Counted from the stretch's first letter, positions 1 to 7,562 are shown. The stretch is DNA of 23,168 nt from an uncultured Oscillospiraceae bacterium (GCA_900546885.1 UREN01000036.1:1-23168); one strand, 5' to 3'. Notes: generated by a model from the letters alone, not told the origin. Numbers and translations: made by a program.

Positions 1-72
1 TTTTTTTTCAAGCAGAAGACGGCATACGAGATCACTGTGTGACTGGAGTTCAGACGTGTGCTCTTCCGATCT
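1..72 (+). other. Illumina TruSeq P7/index adapter (assembly artefact)
   Basis: After eight T's, bases 9-32 match the P7 flow-cell sequence, bases 33-38 (CACTGT) sit where the six-base index belongs and read as the reverse complement of ACAGTG, and bases 39-72 match the read-2 primer ending in GCTCTTCCGATCT. This is untrimmed library sequence at a contig end, not genomic DNA. Open reading frames through it give the familiar artefact peptides containing VQTCALPI (plus strand) or GRAHV (minus strand) and must not be annotated as proteins. Genomic sequence begins at about base 73. Confidence 0.98.
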
Positions 73-143
73 CGTGCAGAACCGGCGGCCAGGGAGGCGG
101 CTGCCTTCCGGGCGCGTGTGAGGAAAAGGGGCCGGCACGGCGG

Positions 144-539
144 CTACAGGCCCTGCACCTGCCCGGCAAGGCGCAGGTGCGGGTAGCTGGGCGCCCGCCA
201 CCCGCCCTTTGCCTCCAGCAGAATGGAATACACCCCGGCCGCCTGCGGCAAAACAAGCTCGTTGGAAAGCAGCCCCTCGGCCGTCAGGGCAAAAAGGGTG
301 CAGGCGCCTTCACCGGCCGCAAGCTGCACCGTTTTGCCGCAATAGATGGGCACGCCATATTCGCCGGGGCAAAACTGTGTGCGGGCAATGGGGTGCCCCC
401 ATGTGTCAAGGCTGCAGGAAAGCTCGTCAGAAAGCTGGTGCCTTGCCATAAATTCTGCTTTTGAGATGCCAGTTACGGCCCAAAACGGCACCAGCAGGGA
501 AGGCAGCTGTATTCTGCGGTGTATCACAAGCGTTTTCAT
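144..539 (-). CDS. hypothetical protein, 131 aa
   Basis: I do not recognise this family. The start MKTLVIHRR was chosen because AAAGGAGG lies 6 bases upstream of its ATG; an upstream in-frame ATG at 584 has no such site. There is no signal peptide or membrane segment. The chain alternates hydrophobic and polar stretches in the manner of a small beta-rich cytosolic protein; its middle part contains GVPIYCGKTVQL and an Ala/Leu-rich stretch. It is the third gene of a minus-strand row after ireB and a 98-residue unknown protein. The 106-base gap to that gene leaves operon membership likely but unproven. The gene ends 72 bases inside the adapter junction, so what follows it is unknown. Confidence 0.7.
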   Translation of the reverse strand: MKTLVIHRRIQLPSLLVPFWAVTGISKAEFMARHQLSDELSCSLDTWGHPIARTQFCPGEYGVPIYCGKTVQLAAGEGACTLFALTAEGLLSNELVLPQAAGVYSILLEAKGGWRAPSYPHLRLAGQVQGL

Positions 540-645
540 ACAAGGCCTCCTTTGGGCAAAAGCGGTATGTGCGCGGGGCCGCAAAAAAATATCCGGGCGC
601 AGTGCATAGCTGAGCCCGGACGCTGTTTTGCCTGTGTGGGCGGAG

Positions 646-942
646 TTATGCTTTCGCCGCCTCTTTCAAAGCCTTTTCCAGCCAGATGGTGCCAATTTCC
701 AACGCGCTGTACAGCCCGTTTTTCATCGACTGCTGCTGCATGCGCTCAATGGGATTCTTGCGCGTGTCGGTGGAAAGCAGAATGACGTGGATGCGGTCTG
801 CCACCTGCACGCCGTGGTCTTCCTTTGTGGTGAGCACCTGCATGTAAATGACGAACGGGTCGGAAAAACTACCGTAATAAATCTCGTTTTTGCAGCGCAC
901 CAGCGGGCGGCCTTTGTATTTCAGTTTCGGGGTAAATGCCAT
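646..942 (-). CDS. hypothetical protein, 98 aa, downstream of ireB
   Basis: A small, charged, soluble protein with no signal peptide, membrane helix or metal motif. It begins MAFTPKLKYKGRPLVR and ends in an Ala/Lys-rich amphipathic helix (LEKALKEAAKA). A GAGGAG lies about 11 bases before the ATG, somewhat long but acceptable. It starts 24 bases after the ireB stop, so the two are probably cotranscribed. In many Firmicutes ireB is followed by ruvX (yqgF) and a DUF1292 protein; this protein is not RuvX and I cannot place it in a named family. Real gene: likely, because it is well spaced, has a ribosome site and has no competing frame. Function: unknown. Confidence 0.75.
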   Translation of the reverse strand: MAFTPKLKYKGRPLVRCKNEIYYGSFSDPFVIYMQVLTTKEDHGVQVADRIHVILLSTDTRKNPIERMQQQSMKNGLYSALEIGTIWLEKALKEAAKA

Positions 943-966
943 GGATAAAACAGCTCCTCTTTCGGG

Positions 967-1212
967 TTATTCGCCAAGGTAATTTTTCAACAGCACCTGC
1001 AGCAGGTCGTCGCGGTCGATGCGGCGGATGTTGGCGCGCGCACCCTGGTAAGTGGTGATGTAGGTAGGGTCTTCCGAGAGGATATAGCCCACCAGCTGGT
1101 TGATGGGGTTATAGCCCTTTTCTTTCAAGGCGCGGTACACGCTGGTGAGCACCTCGCGGATCTCCTTATCCTTGTCGTCATAGATGGAAAAAATAGCAGT
1201 GGGTTCGCTCAT
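967..1212 (-). CDS. ireB: IreB-family regulatory phosphoprotein (UPF0297), 81 aa
   Basis: The 81-residue product matches the IreB/YrzL family along its length: the VLTSVYRALKEKGYNPINQLVGYILSEDP core (split here as VYRALKEKGYNPINQLVGY then ILSEDP), then TYITTYQGARANIRR and a C-terminal DDLLQVLLKNYL. In Enterococcus faecalis IreB is a small cytosolic substrate of the Ser/Thr kinase IreK and negatively affects intrinsic cephalosporin resistance; phosphorylation falls on N-terminal threonine. Thr5 here (MSEPTAIF) is the obvious candidate, by inference. AAGGAGG sits 8 bases before this ATG. A longer in-frame reading back to 1344 runs through the promoter and pheT terminator and is rejected. Usual partners alaS and ruvX are absent from this side. 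Confidence 0.93.
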   Translation of the reverse strand: MSEPTAIFSIYDDKDKEIREVLTSVYRALKEKGYNPINQLVGYILSEDPTYITTYQGARANIRRIDRDDLLQVLLKNYLGE

Positions 1213-1294
1213 ACTACACGCCTCCTTCGAAAAGAACACCCTTGTGCGCAAATGCACCTGGCGATGTTTTGCTTGCATAAAGGGCATCTTTCCC

Positions 1295-1322
1295 CTTATA
1301 CAGTTTACTATTCCTATTGTAA
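1295..1322 (-). promoter_or_regulatory. candidate sigma-A promoter of ireB
   Basis: On the minus strand TTACAA (1317-1322) and TATAAG (1295-1300) are separated by 16 bases. It lies between the pheT terminators and ireB, leaving a leader of roughly 75 bases before the start codon. The -10 box matches 5 of 6 consensus positions and the -35 box 4 of 6. Confidence 0.5.
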
Positions 1323-1325
1323 CCC

Positions 1326-1366
1326 AAAACAGGGCCCCGCGCAAGAGAAATTTGCGCGGGGCCCTG
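1326..1366 (-). terminator. strong hairpin terminator 3' of pheT
   Basis: A 15-bp perfect inverted repeat (1330-1344 with 1352-1366, arms reading CAGGGCCCCGCGCAA and its complement) closes a 7-base loop. On the minus strand it is followed by GTTTTGGG. It lies downstream of a first hairpin at 1383-1399 and separates pheST from ireB. Confidence 0.7.
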
Positions 1367-1373
1367 TGCGGGT

Positions 1374-1399
1374 TAAAAAGCAGCGCTGTTTTTCAGCGC
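1374..1399 (-). terminator. first intrinsic terminator after pheT
   Basis: On the minus strand the 6-bp stem GCGCTG/CAGCGC with a 5-base A loop (1383-1399) is followed by GCTTTTTAA, a usable U-tract. It starts about 20 bases after the pheT stop. Together with the larger hairpin at 1330-1366 it makes a tandem stop. Confidence 0.6.
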
Positions 1400-1419
1400 G
1401 CCGCAGGGTGTGCCTTTGC

Positions 1420-3798
1420 TTAACTGCGAAGGGCCACGCCCATTTTTTCCAGCGCGCTTAGCACCTTGGCCACGGTGGCCTCGGCCTCCTCGTCCGTCAG
1501 GGTGCGGTCTGGCGCGCGCAGCACAAGGTTATAGGCAAGGCTCTTTTTGCCCTCGCCCACCTTTTCGCCGGTGTATACGTCAAACAGGGCAAGGCTTTCC
1601 AGCACGCTGCCTGCCGCCGTGCGGATGGCTTCGGCCACGTCCGCTGCAGGCACACCCATATCCATGACGAGGGCAAGGTCCCGCGTGACGGCCGGGTGCT
1701 TGGGCAGCGGGCGGAACACGGGCGTGCCGCCCCGGTGGGCAAACAAAACGTCCATATTCAGCTCTGCCGCGGCCACGCGCGGCTTTATGCCATAGTTGGC
1801 TGCCGTTTCGGGGTGAAGCTCGCCAATGGTGCCCAGTTTTTCTTGCCCAAGGTAGATACCGGCACAGCGGCCCGGGTGGAAGGTGGTGCCCTGCGTGTTG
1901 GCCACAAAGCGGGGCGCGGGCGTTTTGGCCGCCTCGCACACGGCCTCCACCACGCCCTTCAGGGCCAGGTAATCCCACGTGGGGCCATAGGCGGCCATCA
2001 CCACGGTTTCCACCTCACGGGGCAGCTCTTCGGGCCCGCCCTGGGGCAGATATACGGTGGCGTCCTCAAACACGGCGCATTCGGCGGCGCGCGCGTTGTA
2101 GTTGCGCGCAACCACGTCCATAATGCTTGGCAGGGCGGTGGTGCGCATTACGCTGGTGTCTTCGCCCAGCGGGTTTGCAATTACCACAGGGCTGCGCAGC
2201 GGGCTTTGTGCCGGCAGGCGAATGGCGTCGAACGCCTTGCGGCTGTAGAACGAGAAGCTCTCTGTCTCGTACAGGCCATAGCCCACCAGCCAGTTCAGCA
2301 CGTTTTCGCGGAACGTCTGGCGCGGTGTGGGCCGGGCCGAGGCCACGCCCTGCATAATGGTGGAGGGCATTTTGTTATAGCCCACAAAGCGGGCCACCTC
2401 TTCGGCCAGGTCGCAGTCGCGCTCGACATCCCAGCGGGAAGAGGGCACAATCACGTCATCGCCGTCCATTTCAAAGCCCAGCGGAAGCAGAATGGCCACC
2501 ATCTCTTCGCGCGAAAGCTGCGTGCCCAACAGGCGGTTGATGGCCTGGGGCCGCAGGGGCACGCGGCGCTCTTCGCGCCTGTGGGGCCACACGTCCACCA
2601 CGCCGTTTACCACGTCGCCCGCGTCCAAAAGCTGCACCAGCTCCAGCGCGCGCTGCAAACAGCGCAGGCAGCCGTTCGGGTCCAGCCCTTTTTCATACCG
2701 GCCAGAGGCCTCGGTGCGCATGCCCAGCTTTTTGGCTGTGGTGCGCACAGACGGGCCGTAGAACATGGCGCTTTCGAAAATAACGCTGGTGGTGTCTTCA
2801 TACACGCCCGAAAACTCGCCGCCCATCACGCCGGCCACGGCAATGGGGCCCTTTTCGTCCGCTATCACCAGCATCTCTTCGCTCAAAGTGCGCTGCACGC
2901 CGTCCAGCGTTTCAATTTCTTCGCCCGCCTTGGCGTTGCGCACGGTGATGTGCCCGCCGTTCACATATTTCGAATCGAAGCAGTGCATGGGCTGGCCATA
3001 TTCCAGCATCACATAGTTTGTAATATCCACAAGGTTGTTGATGGGGCGCACGCCGCACAGGCGCAGGCGCTCGCGCATCCAGCGGGGCGAGGGCTTCACG
3101 CGCACGTTTTCCACCACGGCGCCCACATAGCGGTAGCAAAGCTGCGGGTTTTCAATTTCCACGCGCAGCTTTTCGGCCGCGTTGCCGTGGCCGGGCTTCA
3201 CCTGGGGCACATGGTCGCAGAAGGGCACGCCAAACGTGGCAGCCGCCTCGCGCCCAAGGCCGCGCACCGAAAGGCAGTCTGGCCGGTTGGGGGTTATTTC
3301 AAACTCTACGCTCACGTCGTCCAGCCCCAGCACGGGCGCAATGGGCGCGCCCAGCGGCGCGGGCTCGTCCAGCACCATAATGCCGTCCTCGCGCTGGCCG
3401 GGAAAATCGTGCAGGGTAAGGCCCAGCTCGCCAATGGAGCACATCATGCCGTCCGATTCCACCCCGCGCAGCTTGCCGCGGTGAATTTCCTTGCCGCCGG
3501 GCAGGCGGCTGCCGTGGCGCGCCACAGGCACATAATCGCCGGGCTTCAGGTTCGTGGCGCTTGTCACAATTTGAATGGCCTTTTCTTCGCCCACGTTTAT
3601 CTGGCACACAAAAAGGCTGTCGGCGTCCGGGTGCTTTTCTATTTGTTCTACGCGGCCCACCACCACGTTTTCAATGGCGTCTGCCTCGCAGCTGTATGTC
3701 TCCACCTTCGAGCCGGACATTGTCATGCGCTCGGCAAATTCATGGGGCGTGCAGGTGAAGGCGGCGAATTCTTTCGCCCATTTCAATGGCATTTTCAT
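1420..3798 (-). CDS. pheT: phenylalanine--tRNA ligase beta subunit, 792 aa
   Basis: Full-length bacterial PheT (usual length about 790-805). It pairs with PheS in the alpha2beta2 enzyme that charges tRNA-Phe with phenylalanine in the cytosol. Visible in order: a tRNA-binding OB fold at about residues 40-155 (VVGRVEQIEKHPDADSLFVC), the B3/B4 region with editing function (about 210-390, including GVRPINNLVDITNYVMLEYG), a B5 domain (about 405-475), the catalytic-like core, and a C-terminal FDX-ACB anticodon-binding domain (about 700-792, beginning FRPLPKHPAVTRDLAL). The start MKMPLKW follows a purine-rich AAGGGGGA; the second Met (MPLKW) is an equally possible start. It lies 14 bases after pheS and is cotranscribed with it under the T-box. 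No damage seen. Confidence 0.97.
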   Translation of the reverse strand: MKMPLKWAKEFAAFTCTPHEFAERMTMSGSKVETYSCEADAIENVVVGRVEQIEKHPDADSLFVCQINVGEEKAIQIVTSATNLKPGDYVPVARHGSRLPGGKEIHRGKLRGVESDGMMCSIGELGLTLHDFPGQREDGIMVLDEPAPLGAPIAPVLGLDDVSVEFEITPNRPDCLSVRGLGREAAATFGVPFCDHVPQVKPGHGNAAEKLRVEIENPQLCYRYVGAVVENVRVKPSPRWMRERLRLCGVRPINNLVDITNYVMLEYGQPMHCFDSKYVNGGHITVRNAKAGEEIETLDGVQRTLSEEMLVIADEKGPIAVAGVMGGEFSGVYEDTTSVIFESAMFYGPSVRTTAKKLGMRTEASGRYEKGLDPNGCLRCLQRALELVQLLDAGDVVNGVVDVWPHRREERRVPLRPQAINRLLGTQLSREEMVAILLPLGFEMDGDDVIVPSSRWDVERDCDLAEEVARFVGYNKMPSTIMQGVASARPTPRQTFRENVLNWLVGYGLYETESFSFYSRKAFDAIRLPAQSPLRSPVVIANPLGEDTSVMRTTALPSIMDVVARNYNARAAECAVFEDATVYLPQGGPEELPREVETVVMAAYGPTWDYLALKGVVEAVCEAAKTPAPRFVANTQGTTFHPGRCAGIYLGQEKLGTIGELHPETAANYGIKPRVAAAELNMDVLFAHRGGTPVFRPLPKHPAVTRDLALVMDMGVPAADVAEAIRTAAGSVLESLALFDVYTGEKVGEGKKSLAYNLVLRAPDRTLTDEEAEATVAKVLSALEKMGVALRS

Positions 3799-3812
3799 CG
3801 TTTCATTCCCCC

Positions 3813-4832
3813 TTAGAATTGCTTTAAGAAGCGCAGGTCGTTTTCATACAAAAGGCGCATGTCGTCAATGCCGTAGCGCATCATTACAATGCGCTCCAGC
3901 CCCACGCCAAAGGCAAAGCCGGAATACTCTTCCGGGTTAATGCCGCAGTTTTCCAGCACCTTGGGGTGCACCATGCCGCAGCCCAATATCTCAATCCACC
4001 CATCGCCCTTGCACAGGCTGCAGCCCTTGCCGCCGCACTTGAAGCAGCTCATGTCCATTTCGGCCGAGGGCTCGGTGTATGGGAAGTGGTGCGGGCGGAA
4101 GCGCACGCGCGTGTCGGGCCCGTACAGCTTTTTAATAAACATCTCCAGGGTGCCTTTCAAATCGCTGAAGGTGATGTTTTTATCCACTACAAGGCCCTCT
4201 ATCTGATGGAAGATGGGGCTGTGGGTGGCATCTACCGCGTCCGAACGGTACACCCGCCCGGGGCAGATAATGCGAATGGGCGGGGCCTGCTTTTCCATGG
4301 TGCGTATCTGCATGGGGCTTGTCTGCGTGCGCAGCAGCACGTTTTCCGTAATATAAAAGGTGTCTTGCGTGTCGCGCGCGGGGTGGCTTTTGGGCATGTT
4401 CAGCATTTCGAAGTTGTAGTGGTCCAGCTCTACTTCAGGGCCGCTTACCACATCGAAGCCCATGCCCAGAAAAATTTCTTTCAGCTCGCCCAGCACCAGC
4501 TCAAACGGGTGGCGCCTGCCCTGTGCGGGGCGGCGGCCGGGCAGCGTTACGTCCATGGCCTCTGCGGCCAGGCGCTGCGCCAGCATGGCGTCTGAAAGCT
4601 GTTTGGTGCGCGCGGCAATATCTGCCGTAATGGCCTCGCGCACTTCGTTTGCCAGGGCGCCAATTACCGGGCGCTCTTCAGCGGAAAGCTTGCCCATCTG
4701 CTTTAAGATGGCCGTCACTTCGCCCTTTTTGCCCAAAAAGCGCACGCGCAGCTCTTCCACTTCGGCGGCGCTGGCGGCTTTGGCAATCAGCTCGTCTGCC
4801 GTGGCCTTGATGTGTTCCAATGCCTGTTTCAA
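3813..4832 (-). CDS. pheS: phenylalanine--tRNA ligase alpha subunit, 339 aa
   Basis: Catalytic subunit of phenylalanyl-tRNA synthetase (class II). An N-terminal coiled-coil (about 1-85) ends in the conserved LGKKGEV and GKLSAEERP; motif 2 and 3 regions are clear, including [12 protein letters not shown], the cysteine-rich [27 protein letters not shown], and the ATP-binding [20 protein letters not shown] near the C-terminus. I choose a TTG start (codon 4830-4832, giving MKQALEHIK), because AGGAG lies 8 bases upstream and the length of 339 aa matches the family; the adjacent TTG is the alternative. The longer in-frame reading back to 4952 is the translated T-box leader and is not protein. Confidence 0.96.
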   Translation of the reverse strand: MKQALEHIKATADELIAKAASAAEVEELRVRFLGKKGEVTAILKQMGKLSAEERPVIGALANEVREAITADIAARTKQLSDAMLAQRLAAEAMDVTLPGRRPAQGRRHPFELVLGELKEIFLGMGFDVVSGPEVELDHYNFEMLNMPKSHPARDTQDTFYITENVLLRTQTSPMQIRTMEKQAPPIRIICPGRVYRSDAVDATHSPIFHQIEGLVVDKNITFSDLKGTLEMFIKKLYGPDTRVRFRPHHFPYTEPSAEMDMSCFKCGGKGCSLCKGDGWIEILGCGMVHPKVLENCGINPEEYSGFAFGVGLERIVMMRYGIDDMRLLYENDLRFLKQF

Positions 4833-4847
4833 CAAAACCTCTCCTTT

Positions 4848-5133
4848 TCTTTCCGGGACGAAAAAAGGCTTCGCCCCTGTGTTCTCAGGGACGAAGCCTG
4901 TGCGTTCCACAATGCTCCGCGGTACCACCCACGTTTTTGCTTCCAAGAGCAAACACTCTTTGCTTCTGTAACGGGAAGGGCCCGTCCGCGCCTACCAGCA
5001 CACGCCTTCAGCCCGGCCGCTCGAAAGTGAACTTCCGCCCGGCACACCTGCAAAGCGCTTTCAGCCCATGGCGCTTTTCTCTTTTGTGCAAATGCTTCGC
5101 CGCGCGTACTCTCTTTGTCGCCGCGTTTTCTGC
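4848..5133 (-). promoter_or_regulatory. T-box riboswitch, Phe-specific, leader of pheST
   Basis: The leader carries the diagnostic T-box sequence GGGTGGTACCGCGG (4917-4930, minus strand), which pairs with uncharged tRNA's NCCA end. Downstream is a mutually exclusive intrinsic terminator (4860-4898). Upstream, a roughly 150-base Stem I region includes an AGAGTA element near 5109 and an AUGG-type distal loop (about 5066). In the 3' side of Stem I, GGAAGUUCACUUUC offers UUC (5029-5031) as specifier codon, which fits phenylalanine. Family knowledge: uncharged tRNA-Phe stabilises the antiterminator and lets transcription enter pheS. The T-box call is firm; the exact specifier placement is read by eye. 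Confidence 0.95.
4860..4898 (-). terminator. T-box-controlled intrinsic terminator
   Basis: On the minus strand GGCTTCGTCCCTG pairs with CAGGGGCGAAGCC across a short loop and is followed by TTTTTT. It lies just upstream of the pheS ribosome binding site, where T-box attenuators normally sit. Its 5' neighbourhood would be sequestered by the antiterminator. Confidence 0.92.
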
Positions 5134-5138
5134 CTGTT

Positions 5139-5167
5139 ATTATACAACGCGGCCGTGCCGTTTGCAA
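5139..5167 (-). promoter_or_regulatory. sigma-A promoter of the pheST T-box transcript
   Basis: On the minus strand TTGCAA (5162-5167) and a perfect TATAAT (5139-5144) are separated by exactly 17 bases. The predicted start point is about 5131-5133, giving a T-box leader of about 300 bases before the pheS start codon. Confidence 0.85.
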
Positions 5168-5260
5168 GTGGCGTTTTGAAAAAGGCCTATTTCCTGCGTT
5201 TGCCGGTTTCTTTTTTGCCGGATTTTGCCCCCGGCAAGTATTGCCAGAATTATGTGGGTT

Positions 5261-5299
5261 AAAACATCCCTGCCCTCAGCTTTGGCAAAGGGCGGGGAT
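5261..5299 (-). terminator. terminator of the lipoprotein gene
   Basis: ATCCCTGCCCT (5266-5276) pairs with AGGGCGGGGAT (5289-5299), one G-U pair included, around a 12-base loop. On the minus strand the hairpin is followed by GTTTTAA. It lies just after the stop codon of the 235-residue lipoprotein. Confidence 0.75.
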
Positions 5300-5304
5300 A
5301 TCTT

Positions 5305-6012
5305 TTACAATTCTATTTTAGAAATGGAAAGAAGCGTATAAGGGAAGAAGGTGTATGTGTTGGAATATTGGAACTGATATTCCAAATAGCCTATGGGTTC
5401 AGGCGGCATGCCGTAATCCTTCCACAATTCTTCTGCTACAACGTGAACGATGCCGTCTTTCAAAAAGGCATGCTCCGGTAAAATGCGAATGTCTGTCATC
5501 TGGGCACCATACCCATATGGCATTTCCGCCATACCCTCCGGGCATGAGGCCGAAGCAGTGCAGGGAAGAGAAAAGCCGTACATTTCTTGGGTGAGCGTTT
5601 CATATTCCTCAATAGGGTAACAAGAAGCACCCTCCGGTGTACATATGATTTCCCTGCCGGCCTGCTCATACAAAATGCGCAGGCAACCACTGGCAGCTAC
5701 CTCCATGCAAAAGCTGTTATTATCGTAGTAGTCTTTTGTAGAAGTAAAAGGCTCATTGAGCCAGTCTCCCAGATAGAAGCTCTCTATGTAAGAGATACAA
5801 CCCGCAATAATCTCATCTTCGCTTAAATTTTCCTGCATTGGCAAAAATGCAAGGCCACTGGAATCTGGCGGTGTAGAGGTGGCATCTTCCAACGAAGCTG
5901 AAGGTTCAGCGGGCCCGCTTTCCGGCACGCCGCTGGCAGTGCTGTCTGGCGCAGGGGCGCATGCGGCAAGCAGCAGGGCAAGCAAAAGGCAGCTGACCAG
6001 CAGGTTTTTCAT
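5305..6012 (-). CDS. putative lipoprotein of unknown function, 235 aa
   Basis: Residues 1-18 form a lipoprotein signal peptide: MKN, a long hydrophobic run, and the lipobox LAAC with Cys18 as the acylation site. A Pro/Ser/Thr-rich linker follows (about 19-60), then a soluble domain of about 175 residues that I do not recognise, with five or six further cysteines. The protein is therefore likely anchored on the outer face of the cytoplasmic membrane. The start was placed at the Met directly before the signal peptide, with GGAG upstream; three upstream in-frame Mets give implausible N-termini. The gene is monocistronic, between its own extended -10 promoter and its own terminator. Its base composition is visibly more AT-rich than all neighbours, which suggests more recent acquisition. 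Confidence 0.85.
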   Translation of the reverse strand: MKNLLVSCLLLALLLAACAPAPDSTASGVPESGPAEPSASLEDATSTPPDSSGLAFLPMQENLSEDEIIAGCISYIESFYLGDWLNEPFTSTKDYYDNNSFCMEVAASGCLRILYEQAGREIICTPEGASCYPIEEYETLTQEMYGFSLPCTASASCPEGMAEMPYGYGAQMTDIRILPEHAFLKDGIVHVVAEELWKDYGMPPEPIGYLEYQFQYSNTYTFFPYTLLSISKIEL

Positions 6013-6079
6013 CTGGCAGCATCTCCATTTCTTCCGTCCTGCACGGGCACTCCGCCAGCCGTGCAAAACGGCTTTTTTC

Positions 6080-6085
6080 ATTATA
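6080..6085 (-). promoter_or_regulatory. extended -10 promoter of the lipoprotein gene
   Basis: On the minus strand TGCTATAAT contains a perfect TATAAT with the extended TG dinucleotide; no good -35 hexamer is seen at the normal distance. It lies 67 bases upstream of the lipoprotein start codon. Confidence 0.55.
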
Positions 6086-6286
6086 GCAGGCCTGCGGCGC
6101 ACTGGGGCAGTTTGACGCCATGCGGGCACGAATCAATTTTTTGTGGCCTTTCAGCCCGGGCCACGGGCAGGGAAAATAGCTTTGCCATTGCACGGCAGGG
6201 CGGCCGGGCGGTAAGCAGAGGGAAAAACTTCTGTGAATGAAATGCAAACTTCTGCGCCGCCCATGGCTTTTTCTGTGCGCGGGGGG

Positions 6287-6292
6287 TATAAT
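6287..6292 (+). promoter_or_regulatory. candidate -10 box for acpS
   Basis: A perfect TATAAT lies about 110 bases before acpS, but the hexamer 17 bases upstream (TGGCTT) matches poorly. The rest of the stretch 6086-6402 holds no gene I can support. Confidence 0.35.
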
Positions 6293-6402
6293 GGAAGTGC
6301 CGCCGGCTGTGTGCTTTCTGCAAAAAGCGCGTTTGGCGGCAGGCTTTGAGAAAACAGCGGCGCGCCAGGCATGCGCGCCGGAAAGGGCGGGGCAAACGGC
6401 GC

Positions 6403-6813
6403 ATGATATACGGCATTGGCGTGGATACGGCCAGCGCGGCACGGCTGGAAAAAAGCATAGCCCGCGCGCACTTTGTGCAGCGCGTGTTTGGCCCCGAAGA
6501 GCGCGCGCTGCTGCAGGGCCGCAGCCCGGCGCACCGCGCCGAAACAGCGGCCGCAAACTTTGCCGCCAAAGAGGCCCTGGCCAAGGCGCTGGGCACAGGC
6601 CTTTCGGGCTTTGTGTGGGTGCAGGCACAGGCGCTGCGCGCGCCAAATGGCGCGCCCTATTTTGCCTTTTCGGGCCGCCTTGCCGAAACCATGCGGCAAA
6701 AGGGCCTTGCGGCGCATCTTTCCATTACGCACGAGGGCGGGTTTGCCACGGCTTTTGTGGTGCTGGAACAGGCGGCCCGGCCCGCCGCACACACAACGGA
6801 GGCGACAGAATGA
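6403..6813 (+). CDS. acpS: holo-[acyl-carrier-protein] synthase, 136 aa
   Basis: AcpS transfers 4'-phosphopantetheine from CoA to the active-site serine of apo-acyl carrier protein, making it competent for fatty acid synthesis. The family hallmarks are present: IYGIGVDT at the N-terminus with Asp8 as Mg-binding residue, FAAKEALAKALGTG around residues 53-66 with Glu57, the middle GAPYF segment, and LSITHEGGFATAFVVLE near the C-terminus. Length is normal (about 120-135). The ATG of MIYGIG is the family start; the ribosome site is weak (AAAGGGCGGGG) and in-frame upstream Mets lead into an arginine-rich, unrelated sequence. Its TGA overlaps the ATG of the HD-domain gene (ATGA), so the pair is translationally coupled. 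Confidence 0.94.
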   Translation: MIYGIGVDTASAARLEKSIARAHFVQRVFGPEERALLQGRSPAHRAETAAANFAAKEALAKALGTGLSGFVWVQAQALRAPNGAPYFAFSGRLAETMRQKGLAAHLSITHEGGFATAFVVLEQAARPAAHTTEATE

Positions 6814-7469
6814 TAACACCGGAACAAATTAAACAGGATAAACAGATTAAAACGTACATCGAGCGCGCAGACGACACCCTGCAGGCGCTGGGCTACACCG
6901 AGCACAGCTTTGCCCATGTGACGCGCGTGGCGCATTTTGCGCAGAAGATACTGGAAGAGCTGGGCTATGACGAGCGCACCTGCCAACTTGCGTGGATAGC
7001 CGGGTATATGCACGACATTGGCAATGTGATAAACCGCATTGACCACGCGCAAAGCGGCGCGGTGATGGCCTTTCGTATTCTGGATAAGCTGGGCATGAGC
7101 GCGGACGAAATTGCCACCGTGTGCTCTGCCATTGGCAACCACGATGAAAGCACGGCCTTCCCGGTGAACGCCGTGGCCGCGGCGCTGATTTTGGCCGATA
7201 AAACAGACGTGCGCCGCACCCGCGTGCGCAACCGCGACAAGGCCTCGTTTGACATTCACGACAGGGTAAACTATGCGGTGGAGAAGGCGGCCACCACGCT
7301 AAATGCGCAGGAAAAGGCCGTGGTGCTTACCCTGACGCTGGATACAGAGATGAGCGCCGTGATGGACTATTTTGAAATTTTTCTGGACCGCATGCTGCTG
7401 TGCCGCAAGGCGGCAGAAAAGCTGGGCCTTTCGTTCCGCCTTGTGGTGAACGGGCAGGCCGTTATGTGA
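6810..7469 (+). CDS. HD-domain protein, putative phosphohydrolase, 219 aa
   Basis: An HD-superfamily metal-dependent phosphohydrolase. The pattern is H36 (SFAHVTRV), the HD doublet H68-D69 (AGYMHDIGN) and a later Asp at about 130 (ILADKTDVRR); H79 and H111 (IGNHDES) could complete a two-metal site as in some HD proteins. The substrate cannot be read from sequence; the family acts on nucleotides, phosphates or signalling nucleotides. The residues after D130 are rich in basic side chains (DVRRTRVRNRDK). A GGAGG ribosome site lies inside the acpS end, 7 bases upstream, and the ATGA overlap indicates coupling. No membrane segment. It could be a nucleotidase or a regulator; I make no choice. Confidence 0.88.
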   Translation: MITPEQIKQDKQIKTYIERADDTLQALGYTEHSFAHVTRVAHFAQKILEELGYDERTCQLAWIAGYMHDIGNVINRIDHAQSGAVMAFRILDKLGMSADEIATVCSAIGNHDESTAFPVNAVAAALILADKTDVRRTRVRNRDKASFDIHDRVNYAVEKAATTLNAQEKAVVLTLTLDTEMSAVMDYFEIFLDRMLLCRKAAEKLGLSFRLVVNGQAVM

Positions 7470-7482
7470 CATTTCAACAGGC

Positions 7483-7529
7483 AAACCGCCCCGCCGTGCA
7501 GTGTTTTCTGCACGGCGGGGCGGTTTTTT
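7483..7529 (+). terminator. intrinsic terminator of acpS-HD operon
   Basis: A 19-base GC-rich arm (7483-7501) pairs with 7508-7526 around a 6-base loop, and the stem runs into a TTTTTT tract. This is one of the strongest terminators in the window; it closes the acpS operon 14 bases after the HD gene. Confidence 0.92.
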
Positions 7530-7562
7530 GTTTGGCAGGGCAAAAAAATTTGCACAGCCCCC

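Noticed and set aside
73..143. Possible GTG-started gene on the minus strand running into the adapter
   Set aside because: Only about 20 codons before the artefact and no ribosome site; nothing can be supported in these bases.
50..256. 68-residue minus-strand frame ending in GRAHV
   Set aside because: Ends in the adapter and overlaps the 131-residue gene in another frame.
39..464. 141-residue plus-strand reading frame starting MTGVQTCALPI
   Set aside because: Its N-terminus is translated adapter and the rest is antisense to a gene with a good ribosome site.
1696..3816. 706-residue plus-strand frame opposite pheT
   Set aside because: Antisense shadow caused by high GC and codon bias; His/Ala-rich, no recognisable domain.
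3966..4595. 209-residue plus-strand frame opposite pheS
   Set aside because: Antisense shadow of a confirmed gene.
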